A stretch of DNA of 64,000 nt from Streptomyces sp. R33 (GCF_041200175.1 NZ_CP165727.1:1612001-1676000), one strand, 5' to 3'; shown: positions 32,210 through 42,455, counted from the stretch's first letter. Notes: a model not told the origin generated them from the letters alone. Numbers and translations: made by a program.

Positions 32210-32811
32210 CGACCACGATCACCCCGGTCACCCGGCCCGACGAGTCCCGGGCCGCACGCCTGATCACCGACGGTCTCGATCCCAAGACCTGGATCATCGC
32301 CGACACCGTCCTCATCGGCTGGCACACCGGCCGCTTCGCCGGGATCGGATGGGGCCTCCTCGGCTGCCTGTTCGCCGCGGTCATTCCGCTGGCCTTCATC
32401 AAGTACGGCATCCGCCGCGGCCGCTGGGCCGACCGGCACGTCGGCCCACGGCCGCAGCGCATCATCGTGATGACCTTCGTCAGCGGGTCGGTCGCCACCG
32501 GTATCGCGTTGCTGTGGGCCTTCAGCGCCCCCCGGACCATGATTGCGCTGATCGCGGCGATGCTGGTCACGCTGGCGGTCCTCCTCGCGGTGACCCCTGC
32601 CTGGAAGATCAGCGTGCATGCCGCCGTCTCCTCCGGAAGCGTCGCGATGCTCGCCATGACGTACGGGCCCTGGGTGCTCCTCGCCTACCCGGTGGTCGCC
32701 GTCGTCGGCTGGTCCCGGGTCGAGCTCGAGGACCACACCCTGGCCCAGGTCCTCGCGGGCGCTGCCGTGGGCGCGGCCGTCGCAGCCGGTACCTTCGCGC
32801 TGGTCCGATAG
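32206..32811 (+). CDS. small PAP2-like integral membrane protein
   Basis: This 201-residue membrane protein has about five hydrophobic helices. KISVH (around residue 124) and SRVELEDHTLAQ (around 174) resemble motifs 2 and 3 of PAP2 lipid phosphatases. Motif 2 lacks the usual PSGH form and the Asp of motif 3 is Gln, so catalytic activity is doubtful. The GTG overlaps the upstream stop as GTGA with AAGGAGG before it. It completes the XRE/ImmA/MAB_1171c set and may act on, or sense, membrane phospholipid. Confidence 0.83.
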   Translation: MTTTITPVTRPDESRAARLITDGLDPKTWIIADTVLIGWHTGRFAGIGWGLLGCLFAAVIPLAFIKYGIRRGRWADRHVGPRPQRIIVMTFVSGSVATGIALLWAFSAPRTMIALIAAMLVTLAVLLAVTPAWKISVHAAVSSGSVAMLAMTYGPWVLLAYPVVAVVGWSRVELEDHTLAQVLAGAAVGAAVAAGTFALVR

Positions 32812-32899
32812 ACGGCGGGCACCGACAGCAAGGCGGCAGGCACCGACGGCGCGAGGGCGGCACCCGTGACGGTGCCGCGGAAAGACCGTGAGCGCCGCG

Positions 32900-33394
32900 T
32901 CAGGTGCGGCCTTCGCCCTCCTGGGCGGACTCGAGCTCCGGCGCCTTCGCGGCCCAGTCCGCCAGGACCACCTTGAAGCCCGCGGCGCGCGCCGCCTGGC
33001 AGACGAGCTCGTCGTCGTCCACGAGCATCCGCACCTCGCGGCCCCGGGCGATCCGCCGCAGCACCTCCAGCTTGGTGGTCCGGGCCGGCCTGCGGTCCTG
33101 GTTCCCGCGCATCCACACCCGCCCCTCCGGCAGCCCGTGCCGGTCCAGCCACTCCTCCGTGTCCGCGCGGCACCGCTCCGGGCGCCCGGTCAGGTACACG
33201 ACCTCGCAGTCGGCCGCCTGCCCGACCGCCAGTGCCACCCCGCGCGCGAGCGGCGGGTCGGCCGGGGCCGCGCCGAAGAAGCCGTCCCAGTCCCGGGGGC
33301 GGCGCTCCAGGAAGTGCTGGCGGTGGTCGGTGTCGGCCAGGGTGTTGTCGATGTCGAAGACGGCCAGCGGCGGACGGTGGTTGCTGTCACTCAT
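32900..33394 (-). CDS. HAD-superfamily phosphatase
   Basis: The 164-residue HAD-fold hydrolase has its nucleophile Asp in VFDIDNTLADTD (motif I), Thr in VYLTGRPERCR (motif II), and acidic MLVDDDELVCQ for metal binding (motif IV). The polynucleotide-kinase-3'-phosphatase-like cap-less form suggests a small phosphorylated substrate or a nucleic-acid end, but no partner gene shows which. It is divergent from the flavin monooxygenase with 53 bases between. Confidence 0.88.
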   Translation of the reverse strand: MSDSNHRPPLAVFDIDNTLADTDHRQHFLERRPRDWDGFFGAAPADPPLARGVALAVGQAADCEVVYLTGRPERCRADTEEWLDRHGLPEGRVWMRGNQDRRPARTTKLEVLRRIARGREVRMLVDDDELVCQAARAAGFKVVLADWAAKAPELESAQEGEGRT

Positions 33395-33447
33395 GCAGGC
33401 CAGAGTAGGCAGGGAATCGTTTCGGCGCGTGTGCGTTACAACCTTGC

Positions 33448-34437
33448 GTGATCCGGAAACTCTCCATCCTCGACCGGTCCCGCACCCGCGAGGGGCACCC
33501 CGCCCCGCAGGCCCTGCGCGACACCGTGGAGCTCGCCCGTGCGGCGGAGCGGCTCGGCTACCACCGCTTCTGGGTGTCCGAGCACCACAGCGTCCCCGGA
33601 GTCGCGGGCTCCGCGCCCACCGTCCTGGCCGCGGCCGTCGCCGGGGCCACCCGACGGATCCGGGTCGGCACCGGCGGGGTGATGCTGCCCAACCACCAAC
33701 CGCTGGTGGTCGCCGAGCAGTTCGGGGTCCTGGAGTCGCTGTTCCCGGGCCGGATCGACATGGGGCTCGGCCGCTCGGTCGGCTTCACCGGCGGGATCCG
33801 CCGGGCGCTGGGCCGGGACACCGGGGACGCCGACCGGTTCGAGGAGCAGCTGGCGGAGCTGCTGGGCTGGCTCGACGGCACCCAGCGGGCGCACCCCGAG
33901 GTGCACGCGCGCCCGGCGGAGGGGCTGCGGATCCCGGCGTACGTGCTGGCCACCGGCGAGGGCGCCGGGATCGCGGCCCGGGCCGGACTGCCGCTGGTGG
34001 TGGGTGACCTGCGGGCCCGGGGCCGGATCACGGAGATCATCGGGCGCTACCGCGAGGAGTTCCGCCCCTCGGCCGGCGGCTCCGAGCCGTACGTGATGGT
34101 CTCCGGGACGGTGGCCGTGGCGCCGACCCCGGAGGAGGCCCGGCGCATCCTGGTCCCGGAGGCGTGGTCCCTCGCGTACTCCCGCACCCGTGGCAGCTTC
34201 CCGCCGCTGCGCCCGGCGCAGGAGATCGAGGCCATGGCCATGACCCCGAAGGAACGGGAGCTGTACGAGGGCGGGCTCGCCGGGCACATCCACGGCACCG
34301 AGGAGCAGGTCGCGGCGCAGCTCGCCGAGGTGGCCGAGCTGACCGGCGCGGACGAGCTGCTGGTCACCACGTCCACGTACGACCGCGTGGCGCTGCTGGA
34401 CTCGTTCGAGCGGCTGGCCCGGGTGGCGGGGCTGTGA
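33448..34437 (+). CDS. LLM-class flavin-dependent monooxygenase
   Basis: The 329-residue luciferase-like (LLM) flavin oxidoreductase of the MsnO8 subgroup has [41 protein letters not shown] in two adjoining parts, and [11 protein letters not shown]. It uses FMNH2 or F420H2 with an unknown substrate. The GTG start at 33448 lacks a clear ribosome binding site and may be translated from a leaderless message. It is followed by the UvrA-like gene on the same strand after about 66 bases. Confidence 0.9.
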   Translation: MIRKLSILDRSRTREGHPAPQALRDTVELARAAERLGYHRFWVSEHHSVPGVAGSAPTVLAAAVAGATRRIRVGTGGVMLPNHQPLVVAEQFGVLESLFPGRIDMGLGRSVGFTGGIRRALGRDTGDADRFEEQLAELLGWLDGTQRAHPEVHARPAEGLRIPAYVLATGEGAGIAARAGLPLVVGDLRARGRITEIIGRYREEFRPSAGGSEPYVMVSGTVAVAPTPEEARRILVPEAWSLAYSRTRGSFPPLRPAQEIEAMAMTPKERELYEGGLAGHIHGTEEQVAAQLAEVAELTGADELLVTTSTYDRVALLDSFERLARVAGL

Positions 34438-34503
34438 TCCGGGGCGGACCGTCGAAGCGGCCCGTGCGCGCCGCCCGCGCGGGGGCCCCGTAAACTGGGA
34501 CGA

Positions 34504-36909
34504 ATGCACCACTCCACCGCCACCGAACCCCAGGCCCACCACGACTCCTTCGTACGGGTGAGGGGTGCCCGGGAGCACAACCTGCGCGGCGTCGACGTGG
34601 ACATTCCGCGCGACGCGCTGACCGTGTTCACCGGCGTCTCCGGCTCCGGCAAGAGCTCGCTGGCCTTCGGCACGCTCTACGCCGAGGCCCAGCGCCGGTA
34701 CTTCGAGTCGGTGGCCCCGTACGCCCGCCGCCTGATCCACCAGGTCGGCGCCCCGAAGGTGGATTCCGTCACCGGGCTGCCGCCCGCCGTCTCGCTGGAG
34801 CAGCGGCGCTCCTCCCCCGGCTCGCGGTCCTCGGTCGGGACGGTGACCCTGCTGTCCAACTCCCTGCGCATGCTGTACTCCCGCGCCGGGACCTATCCTC
34901 CGGGTGCCGAACGGCTCGACTCCGACGCCTTCTCCCCCAACACCGCCGCCGGGGCCTGCCCGTCCTGCCACGGCCTCGGCAGCATCCACCGCACCAGCGA
35001 GGAACTCCTCGTTCCGGACCCGGGGCTGTCGATCCGCCAGGGTGCCATCGCGGCCTGGCCCGGCGCCTGGCAGGGCAAGAACCTCCGGGACATCCTGGAG
35101 GTGCTCGGGTACGACGTGGACGCGCCCTGGCGGGAGTTGGCGGCGAAGGACCGCGAGTGGATCCTGTTCACCGACGAGCAGCCGGTGGTCACCGTGCACC
35201 CGGTGCGGGACGCGGACCGGATCCAGCGGCCCTACCAGGGCACGTACATGAGCGCCCACCGCTATGTGATGCGGACCTTCTCGGACAGCAAGAGCGCCAC
35301 GCTGCGCGCCCGCGCCGAGCGGTTCCTCGCCGATTCCCCGTGCCCGGTGTGCGCGGGGCGGCGGCTGCGGCCCGAGGCACTGGCCGTGACGTTCGCGGGC
35401 CGCACCATCGCGGAGCTGGCGGCGCTGCCGCTGACCGCCCTGGACGGCGTACTGGCCACCGCGGCCCCGGACGGCGAAGCGTCCCGGGTGCTCGCCGAGG
35501 ACCTGCGGTCCCGCATCGGGCCCGTCGTGGAGCTCGGGCTCGGGTACCTGAGCCTGGACCGCACCGCACCCACCCTGTCGGCGGGCGAGCTGCAGCGGCT
35601 GAGGCTGGCGACGCAGCTGCGGTCCGGGCTGTTCGGGGTGGTGTACGTACTGGACGAGCCGTCGGCGGGGCTGCACCCGGCCGACACGGAGGCGCTGCTC
35701 GGCGTGCTGGACCGGCTCAAGGCGGCGGGGAACACGGTGTTCGTGGTGGAGCACCACCTGGATGTGGTGCGGCATGCGGACTGGCTGGTGGACGTGGGTC
35801 CGCTGGCCGGGGAGCACGGCGGGCGGGTGCTGTACAGCGGGCCGCCGCAGGAGCTGGCCGGTGTGGCGGCGTCGGCGACGGCCCGCCACCTGTTCGCCGA
35901 GCCGGGGGCAGGGCCGGTGCGGGAGGTTCGGGAGGCGACCGGTTCGGTGCGGCTCACCGGTGTAGACCGGCACAACCTGCAGGGCGTGGACGCCGAGTTC
36001 CCGCTCGGGGTGTTCACCGCCGTGACGGGGGTGTCGGGGTCCGGCAAGTCCACGCTGGTGGGCCAGGTGCTCGCCCGGGAGGTCGGCGAGCGGCTCACGG
36101 ATCCGGGGTACCCGGTGCGTCGGCTGGTGGAGGTGGACCAGAAGCCGATCGGCCGGACGCCGCGGTCCAACCTGGCCACGTACACGGGGCTGTTCGACGT
36201 GGTGCGCAAGCTGTTCACGGCGGCTCCGCAGGCACGGGCGCGCGGCTGGAAGGCGGGCCGGTTCTCCTTCAACGTGCCGGGCGGCCGGTGCGAGACCTGC
36301 ACGGGCGAGGGATTCGTCTCGGTGGAGCTGCTGTTCCTGCCGAGTACGTACGCGCCGTGCCCGGAGTGCGCCGGGGCCCGCTACAACACCGAGACCCTGC
36401 AGGTGCGGTACGAGGGGCTCGACATCGCGGAGGTGCTGGCGCTGACGGTGGAGTCCGCGGCCTCGTTCTTCGCGCAGGTCCCGGCGGCTTCGCGCAGCCT
36501 GCGGGCGCTGGAGGACATCGGGCTGGGCTATCTGCGGCTGGGGCAGCCGGCCACGGAGCTGTCGGGCGGCGAGGCGCAGCGGATCAAGCTGGCCACGGAA
36601 CTCCAGCGGCAGCGCCGCGACCACACCCTGTACGTACTGGACGAGCCGACGACGGGGCTGCATCCGGCCGATGTGCAGGTGCTGCTGCGGCAGTTGCACG
36701 GGCTGGTGGAGGCCGGGCACTCGGTGGTGGTCGTCGAACACGACATGGAGGTGGTGGCGGGCGCGGACTGGGTGATCGACCTGGGTCCGGGCGGCGGCGC
36801 CGACGGCGGCCGGATCGTCGCGTCGGGCCCGCCCGCTCGGGTGGCCCGCACGGCGGCGAGCCGCACCGCCCCTTACCTGGCCCGCGCGCTGGAGCGGGGA
36901 TCCCGGTAG
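34504..36909 (+). CDS. UvrA2/DrrC-type UvrA-like ABC ATPase
   Basis: This 801-residue UvrA-like protein has two ABC modules: Walker A motifs GVSGSGKSS near residue 43 and GVSGSGKST near 512, signature LSAGELQR and LSGGEAQR, and Walker [11 protein letters not shown] and [10 protein letters not shown]. Zinc-finger cysteines are present in [14 protein letters not shown] and CETCTGEG. It is about 150 residues shorter than housekeeping UvrA, lacking the UvrB-binding part, as in UvrA2 and the daunorubicin-resistance protein DrrC. It probably dislodges DNA-intercalating compounds. Its 3' end overlaps the convergent SGNH gene by 37 bases. Confidence 0.92.
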   Translation: MHHSTATEPQAHHDSFVRVRGAREHNLRGVDVDIPRDALTVFTGVSGSGKSSLAFGTLYAEAQRRYFESVAPYARRLIHQVGAPKVDSVTGLPPAVSLEQRRSSPGSRSSVGTVTLLSNSLRMLYSRAGTYPPGAERLDSDAFSPNTAAGACPSCHGLGSIHRTSEELLVPDPGLSIRQGAIAAWPGAWQGKNLRDILEVLGYDVDAPWRELAAKDREWILFTDEQPVVTVHPVRDADRIQRPYQGTYMSAHRYVMRTFSDSKSATLRARAERFLADSPCPVCAGRRLRPEALAVTFAGRTIAELAALPLTALDGVLATAAPDGEASRVLAEDLRSRIGPVVELGLGYLSLDRTAPTLSAGELQRLRLATQLRSGLFGVVYVLDEPSAGLHPADTEALLGVLDRLKAAGNTVFVVEHHLDVVRHADWLVDVGPLAGEHGGRVLYSGPPQELAGVAASATARHLFAEPGAGPVREVREATGSVRLTGVDRHNLQGVDAEFPLGVFTAVTGVSGSGKSTLVGQVLAREVGERLTDPGYPVRRLVEVDQKPIGRTPRSNLATYTGLFDVVRKLFTAAPQARARGWKAGRFSFNVPGGRCETCTGEGFVSVELLFLPSTYAPCPECAGARYNTETLQVRYEGLDIAEVLALTVESAASFFAQVPAASRSLRALEDIGLGYLRLGQPATELSGGEAQRIKLATELQRQRRDHTLYVLDEPTTGLHPADVQVLLRQLHGLVEAGHSVVVVEHDMEVVAGADWVIDLGPGGGADGGRIVASGPPARVARTAASRTAPYLARALERGSR

Positions 36910-38882
36910 GACCCCCCGGATCCGGGGAGCAGGCCGAAGACGGCGATGCACGCGGCCCACACCACGGCCAGTCCGAACAGCACGAGCAGCAGCCACGGCC
37001 AGCCGCCCCGGACCTGTTCCAGCTCCCAGGCCCGCAGCTGCACCCTGCAGTGCGCGTTCACCGCGTCGTCGGTCATGCCGCACAGCGGCTCGGGTTCGGC
37101 CGCGGGGAGGACCGTCGCCTGTGCCTGGCCCGCGGGGGCGGGCGGGAGGAGTTCGGGGTGGGCGTCGAGCCAGGCGGTGAAGGTGTCGCGCATGGCTGCG
37201 TGGCCGCGTTCGTTCGGGTGCAGGCTGTTGTGGAGCCACTTGGCGGGGCTGAAGCGCTGTGCGGCGAGCCCGTTGACCGTCTCGATGTCCAGGAAGTTGA
37301 CTCCGGCTGCGCCCTTTCTGCGCTCGCACAGCTGGAGCCGGTGCGTGGCGAAGCTGTCCTTCATCTCGGCCATGTAGGTGATGCCCGCCGTGTCGGCCGC
37401 CTGGCGCATCGTGGTGTCGATCTGTTCCACGAACGTGCGGATGAAATCGCGCTCGGCCTTCGTCAGGGCCACTCCGCTGCAGCGGCCGGCTGCGGCGATC
37501 GGCTGCGGGTAGGGCACGGCCACGATGGGCACGTCGGCGGGCACGGCCTGCCGCAGGGAGCGGTAGGTCGCGATGAGGTCCTGGCGGACCTTCGGCAGGT
37601 TGTTCAGGAACAGGGACCTGCGGGTCTCGCAGTCGCCGGGCGCGAGGCACGCCTCCCCGAGGATGGCGAACCCGGCGTCGTTGCCGCCCAGCGCGACGAT
37701 GACGAGGGCCGGGTGGAACGAGGACACCACGCCTTTCAACTGGTCGATCTGGGTCCCCGGTTCGCCCGGCTGCACGCGGGAGCGGCCGGCTCCGGAGCGG
37801 GGGTTGACGTTGTAGGTCCGCGCGCCGGAGCAGGCGAGGAACAGCACGCGGTCGAACCGCGGGCCGGCGGCGACGAGTCCGACCGCGTAGGCGGAGGGCG
37901 AGCGCCGGCATTCGTTGCGGCCGCCGTCGTCGGTTCCCTCGAAGTAGCTGCTCGCGCCCTCGCCCGACATGTAGGAGTCGCCCAGGGCCACGAGGACGCG
38001 CTGTCCGCCTGCGGGGTCGAGGGCCTGGGGGTGGCGGTGCTCCGGGGGCGCCGCCGCGAGGAGGCACAGCCCCGCGAGGACGAGGGCGACGTCGGCGTGC
38101 GTGTTGGAGACGATGGCCGCCAGCAGGAACAGCGCCGCCGCGACGAGCACCGCACTCAGCACCCAGTCCCGCTGCACGAGCCACAGGCAGCACAGGACGA
38201 CTGCGGCGGTGACGACGAGGCCGAGGATCCCGATGACCCCCACACCGGCCCCGGGCCCCGCGGCGGAGCGCCGCGCCCGCAGGAGGCGCACGCCCCACTC
38301 GGACAGGAGGTTGAGGCTCAGCGGGAGGCACACGAAGAGGGCCGCGCCGAGGCCGATGAGCAGGCCGACGTAGAGACCGCCCTTGGCCTCGGGCAGCACG
38401 AGGGCCGCGATGACCGCCACCACCGCGGTCAAGGCCATGAGGGCCGCGCCCCACAGCAGCAGCGCCCTCCTCGGCCGGCCCGGTTCGACTCCGCGCCACG
38501 CTTCGATGAACCAGCCCAGACCGAGCAGCAGGAGCACCGACCCGACGAGCGGCAGGGCGTCCCCCTCCACTCCCGCCAGGTGGAGGACGAGTACCACCAC
38601 TCCGGACGTGGTCAGCAGGCCGCCCGCCCGGAGCAGCCAGCGCGGGACGCGCCCGCCGGGGCCCGGCTCGTGACCTGAGCCCAGCTGCCGTCCGACGAAG
38701 ACGGCACTGCAGACCCCGAAGAAACCCAGAGCCGCATACAGCTCGAGGAGCGGTACTCCGCGGCTGGACTCCACGACGAGCACCACGGCGCCCACGACGA
38801 ACAGCGCCCGCGGCCCCCACCACATCAGCATGCCGCGCCGGTCCCGCCTGCCGACCGGCGCTGCCGGCTCGCCACCGTGCAT
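36873..38882 (-). CDS. membrane-anchored SGNH/GDSL hydrolase
   Basis: The 669-residue protein has eight or more hydrophobic helices over its first 290 residues, then an extracytoplasmic SGNH lipase/esterase domain, and a last helix near the C-terminus. Catalytic blocks are LVALGDSYMSGEG (Ser), VIVALGGNDAGF (Asn) and LHPNERGH (His). The domain resembles Streptomyces secreted lipases with extra cysteines. It probably deacylates a cell-surface lipid or glycan. It converges on the UvrA-like gene with a 37-base overlap. Confidence 0.88.
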   Translation of the reverse strand: MHGGEPAAPVGRRDRRGMLMWWGPRALFVVGAVVLVVESSRGVPLLELYAALGFFGVCSAVFVGRQLGSGHEPGPGGRVPRWLLRAGGLLTTSGVVVLVLHLAGVEGDALPLVGSVLLLLGLGWFIEAWRGVEPGRPRRALLLWGAALMALTAVVAVIAALVLPEAKGGLYVGLLIGLGAALFVCLPLSLNLLSEWGVRLLRARRSAAGPGAGVGVIGILGLVVTAAVVLCCLWLVQRDWVLSAVLVAAALFLLAAIVSNTHADVALVLAGLCLLAAAPPEHRHPQALDPAGGQRVLVALGDSYMSGEGASSYFEGTDDGGRNECRRSPSAYAVGLVAAGPRFDRVLFLACSGARTYNVNPRSGAGRSRVQPGEPGTQIDQLKGVVSSFHPALVIVALGGNDAGFAILGEACLAPGDCETRRSLFLNNLPKVRQDLIATYRSLRQAVPADVPIVAVPYPQPIAAAGRCSGVALTKAERDFIRTFVEQIDTTMRQAADTAGITYMAEMKDSFATHRLQLCERRKGAAGVNFLDIETVNGLAAQRFSPAKWLHNSLHPNERGHAAMRDTFTAWLDAHPELLPPAPAGQAQATVLPAAEPEPLCGMTDDAVNAHCRVQLRAWELEQVRGGWPWLLLVLFGLAVVWAACIAVFGLLPGSGGSYRDPRSSARAR

Positions 38883-38948
38883 GTCCCTGCACCCTTCTCT
38901 GCCGGTCGGACGACGACGCTCGGACCACGTCGGCCTGGGCCTGACGGG

Positions 38949-39602
38949 CTACGCATCCCCCGGCAGCAGGTGCTGCGGAAGTTCGCGGAAGCTCCACCGG
39001 CCCTGCCGGCGGGTGAACAGCCAGACCAGGTCGTAGCGGTCGGGCCAGGCGGCGGGGATGCCGAGCACCTGGTGGGCGCCGAGGGAGCGGATCAGGCGGG
39101 GGACGCCGGTGTGCTCCCAGCAGACGAGTACGGGCATACGGGCGGCCAGCACGGCCTGGGCCAGGGCCGGTTCGGCTCCGACGGCGAACTCGGCGCGCAG
39201 CGGGGTGCGCAGGGTCGCGGCCAGCGGCTCGACCGTCTGGCGGCAGCGGTCGGGGGCTCCGGCCGGGCCGCCGGCCGCGAAGACGACCGCGGGGCGGGGC
39301 AGCGTGGAACCGCCGGCCGGCGGGAAGAGGCGGTGCAGTTCCTCGGCGCGCCGGCGGCCGCGCCCGGCGAGGGATCCGGGGTGCTCGTTGCCGTCCTCGT
39401 CTTCGCCCAGGTCCCCCGCGTACGGCTTCTCCGCGTGCCGGATCACCATGACGAGGGCGTCCTTCGGTGCGGGTTTCGGGCCGTGGGCCGAGGTGCCCGA
39501 CGGGTCCTGCGCGGAGCAGCCGGCCATCGCGAGCGGGGCGAGGGCGGCGGCCGCCAGGAGGGTGCGGCGGCGCGGTCCGGACCCGGCGGGGGCTTGTGGC
39601 AT
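38949..39602 (-). CDS. histidine phosphatase-family Tat lipoprotein
   Basis: This 217-residue protein has a twin-arginine signal (GPRRRTLLAAAA) ending in a lipobox MAGC (Cys29), so it is exported folded and lipid-anchored. The domain starts with MVIRHAEKPY, the RHG-type phosphohistidine motif of phosphoglycerate mutase-like phosphatases, followed by GRGRRRAEEL and the later VCWEHTGVPRL. The substrate is unknown. ATG 39602 is chosen over an upstream in-frame start because the signal peptide begins there. Confidence 0.87.
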   Translation of the reverse strand: MPQAPAGSGPRRRTLLAAAALAPLAMAGCSAQDPSGTSAHGPKPAPKDALVMVIRHAEKPYAGDLGEDEDGNEHPGSLAGRGRRRAEELHRLFPPAGGSTLPRPAVVFAAGGPAGAPDRCRQTVEPLAATLRTPLRAEFAVGAEPALAQAVLAARMPVLVCWEHTGVPRLIRSLGAHQVLGIPAAWPDRYDLVWLFTRRQGRWSFRELPQHLLPGDA

Positions 39603-39696
39603 GGGGCCCACTGTCCCCCACGGGCCGGACGCGGGCGGGGTGCGGCGCGTCGTACGGCGGCCACGAGCGCCCGGTCGGCCGATCACATCCGCCGAT

Positions 39697-39748
39697 CGGG
39701 TCAGCGCGCCGGGTCGGCCCGTCGGGTCAGCCCGTCGGGTCAGCCGGT
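39697..39748. repeat. four 13-bp tandem repeats at the end of the Stealth gene
   Basis: CGGGTCAGCGCGC, CGGGTCGGCCCGT, CGGGTCAGCCCGT and CGGGTCAGCCGGT follow without gaps. The last unit supplies the stop codon of the Stealth gene (39740-39742). The rest lies in the gap before the phosphatase gene. Confidence 0.75.
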
Positions 39749-41479
39749 CGGCCGGGGCTTCTCGTACGGGGAGGGCACCGGGAAGTACGCCTCCAGGAAC
39801 GCGGTGACCGCGCGCTGCTGCTCCCGGGGCGACAGGCCGGGTCCGGCGTCGTCGTCGGCGAGGCAGAACGCGTCGGCCGAGCGGTCGGCGGCGAGGCCGG
39901 GCAGCCGGTCGATCTCGTCGGCCCGGCCCGTGCTGATGTACGCGTGGACCAGTTCGCCCTCGACCGCGCGGGCGTCGGCGAGGGCGAGGTGGGAGGCGAG
40001 GGTGACGGGCGCGAGGTCCTCAGCGCTGCGGAAGACGGAGCGGCTGGTGGTGGTGAGCCGGCCGGGCAGCCGTTCCTCGACGTGGGCGAAGAGGGAGCGG
40101 CTGAGCGGGTACGGGGTGTGGGCCAGGATGTGCGGGTAGGTGCGGCCCACGGCCTGTTCCACCGCGCGGCGGGTGGCCTTCTGGGAGGCGGTGAAGACGT
40201 CGTCGTCATCGCTCGGGGCGTCGGGGGCCACGGCCCGCCGGTCGTGGAAGACCTTGGGCAGTCCGGAGGAGAGGAAGTAGTTCTGCGGGCACTGGGGGCG
40301 GCCGAGGAAGATGTCGTCGTTGAAGTAGAGGAAGTGCTCGGCGAGGCCGGGGATGCGGTGGAGCTGGCTCTCGATGGCGTGGGAGTTGAACACCGGGAGG
40401 CCGGCGGGGTCGGCGAACAGCTCGCGGTGGTCGACGACGGTCAGCCGGGGGTGGTCGGTGGCGAGCCAGGGCGGGGTCTGTTCGTCGGTGACGATGAAGA
40501 CGCGGCGGATCCAGGGCGCGTGGGCGGCGATGGAGCGCAGGCAGTAGCGGAGTTCGCCACGGTCGCGGTAGCGGTTCTCGGCGTGGTCGACGAGGGCGTG
40601 GCCACGGGTGCCGGCCTCGGCCGCGGCGGCATGGTCCCGGCGGCGGCGCCAGGCGGGGTCGGCGGCGTCGACCCAGGTGATCACGGCGTCGACGGGGAAG
40701 TCGATGTCGTCGGGGAAGCGGCCTGCGAAGGCGTCGACGACGGGGTGGTCGCGGTCGCCGACGCGGAGGGTGGCGGTGGCTTCGAGCGTCGGCACCCACC
40801 AGCCGTACGGGGTCTCGCGCAGGCCGGCGATCGCGCCGATGCCGGAATCTGCGGCTTCCCAGAACTCCAGGTCGCAGCCGGTGTCGGGGCCGTAGGCCAG
40901 GGTCCGGCCGGAGGTGACGACCGGCTGGAAGAGGCGGACGCCCTTGATCTTCGGGTGCGGCGGGTCGGCGGGCCCGGACTCGCGGGCCGCGACCGCTTCG
41001 GGGAGTGCCTCGGCGAGGACCTCCCCCGCTTCCCCGCCGTCGCCGTCGCCGTCGCCGAGGAGCAGGGCGTACACCGGGAGCCCGGTGAAGGCCGCGGCGC
41101 ATGCCTTCAGGGCGGCGGCGCGGTCGTCCGGGGCGATGGCCACCCGGTGCCGCAGCCCGCCGTCGGGGACCAGTCCGTACGGGACGGCCGCCGCTTCGAG
41201 TGCCTCGGCGACCGCGTTCAGGCCGGCGTCCCGGGCGCCGGCGGGCAGCAGGTCGTCGCGGACCCGGGCGAGCCGGCCGCGGTGCCGGACCAGGCCCGGC
41301 GTTCGCTCCAGCAGTTCGTCCTCGCGGGTCCGGCCGGCCGGGGGCGGCGCCTGGCCCCCGCTCCCGGTGCGCTCCCGCTGGGCGGCGTCCGGCTGTTTCG
41401 GTACGCCGCCGGGCCGGCGCAGCGTCCGTGCGATCCGGCGCAGGCCGACGGGAAAGGGGATACGGGAAGGGCCCTGCAT
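39740..41479 (-). CDS. Stealth-family sugar-phosphate transferase
   Basis: The 579-residue protein has the four Stealth regions: CR1 (FPVDAVITWVDAADPAW), CR2 (RDRGELRYCLRSIAAHAPW, then FIVTDEQTPPWL and FNDDIFLGRP), CR3 (SQKATRRAVEQAVGR and LAHTPYPLSRS) and a short CR4 near the end. Stealth enzymes transfer hexose-1-phosphate in making phosphodiester-linked cell-surface polysaccharide and include the GlcNAc-1-phosphotransferase family. About 280 residues precede CR1, longer than the minimal form. ATG 41479 has GAGG six bases upstream. No glycan cluster surrounds it. Confidence 0.91.
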   Translation of the reverse strand: MQGPSRIPFPVGLRRIARTLRRPGGVPKQPDAAQRERTGSGGQAPPPAGRTREDELLERTPGLVRHRGRLARVRDDLLPAGARDAGLNAVAEALEAAAVPYGLVPDGGLRHRVAIAPDDRAAALKACAAAFTGLPVYALLLGDGDGDGGEAGEVLAEALPEAVAARESGPADPPHPKIKGVRLFQPVVTSGRTLAYGPDTGCDLEFWEAADSGIGAIAGLRETPYGWWVPTLEATATLRVGDRDHPVVDAFAGRFPDDIDFPVDAVITWVDAADPAWRRRRDHAAAAEAGTRGHALVDHAENRYRDRGELRYCLRSIAAHAPWIRRVFIVTDEQTPPWLATDHPRLTVVDHRELFADPAGLPVFNSHAIESQLHRIPGLAEHFLYFNDDIFLGRPQCPQNYFLSSGLPKVFHDRRAVAPDAPSDDDDVFTASQKATRRAVEQAVGRTYPHILAHTPYPLSRSLFAHVEERLPGRLTTTSRSVFRSAEDLAPVTLASHLALADARAVEGELVHAYISTGRADEIDRLPGLAADRSADAFCLADDDAGPGLSPREQQRAVTAFLEAYFPVPSPYEKPRPTG

Positions 41480-41712
41480 ATACGACCTCGCGAGACGGCG
41501 CCGGTGTGCGGCACCCGAGGATGCGGGCGGCACCCGGCGTGAGGGGGTGCGGTGCCGTCCGGCAGGCAGGGGCGGATGCCTCGTTCACCTCCACCTTTCC
41601 CGTCGTTCATTTTTCACGCAAGTGTCTGGAGTCCCTTTGTCCGCATCTCACAGGGACTTCTCAGATGCGGCGCTCCCGGTGCGCCTGCGTCATCCTCGGT
41701 GCTCGTGGAGCC

Positions 41713-42455
41713 TCATGCTCCGTTCTTGCGGACCGCCCGCAGCCACTCGCGGTTCATGGCGGCGATGGACGGCAGCGGGATGCCCTTGGGGCAGGCCGTG
41801 GCGCACTCCCCGGTGAGGGTGCAGCCGCCGAAACCCTCGCCGTCCATCTGGGCCACCATGTCCAGTACGCGGGTCTCCCGCTCGGGCGAGCCCTGCGGCA
41901 GCACGTTCAGATGGTTGACCTTGGCGGAGGTGAAGAGCATCGCGGAACCGTTGGGGCAGGCCGCCACGCAGGCCCCGCAGCCGATGCACTCGGCGTGCTC
42001 GAACGCGAAGTCGGCGTCGGCCTTGGGCACGGCGGTGGCGTGCGCCTCGGGGGCCGATCCGGTCGGGGCGGTGACGTAGCCGCCTGCCTGGATGATCCGG
42101 TCGAAGGCGCTGCGGTCCACGACGAGGTCCTTGACCACGGGGAAGGCGGCGGCCCGCCAGGGCTCGACGTCGATGGTGTCGCCGTCGGCGAAGGACCGCA
42201 TGTGGAGCTGGCAGGTGGTGGTGCGCTCGGGACCGTGGGCGTCGCCGTTGATCACGAGGCTGCACGCGCCGCAGATGCCCTCGCGGCAGTCGTGGTCGAA
42301 GGCGACCGGGTCCTCGCCGCGCAGGATGAGGTCCTCGTTGAGGGTGTCGAGCATCTCCAGGAACGACATGTCGCGGGATATGCCGTCGACCTCGTACGTG
42401 ACCATGGCGCCGGGGGTGTCGGGGTTCTGCTGGCGCCAGACGCGCAGGTTGAGCC

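Noticed and set aside
29637..32811. Reading the XRE/ImmA set as a prophage or ICE immunity module
   Set aside because: No integrase, excisionase, attachment repeats or phage genes flank it, and base composition matches the surroundings. A chromosomal signalling unit fits better.
33436..39621. Minus-strand open frame of about 2060 codons
   Set aside because: It runs antisense to the monooxygenase, UvrA-like gene and part of the SGNH gene in a shadow frame. Its Arg/Gly/Pro-rich translation has no family motifs.
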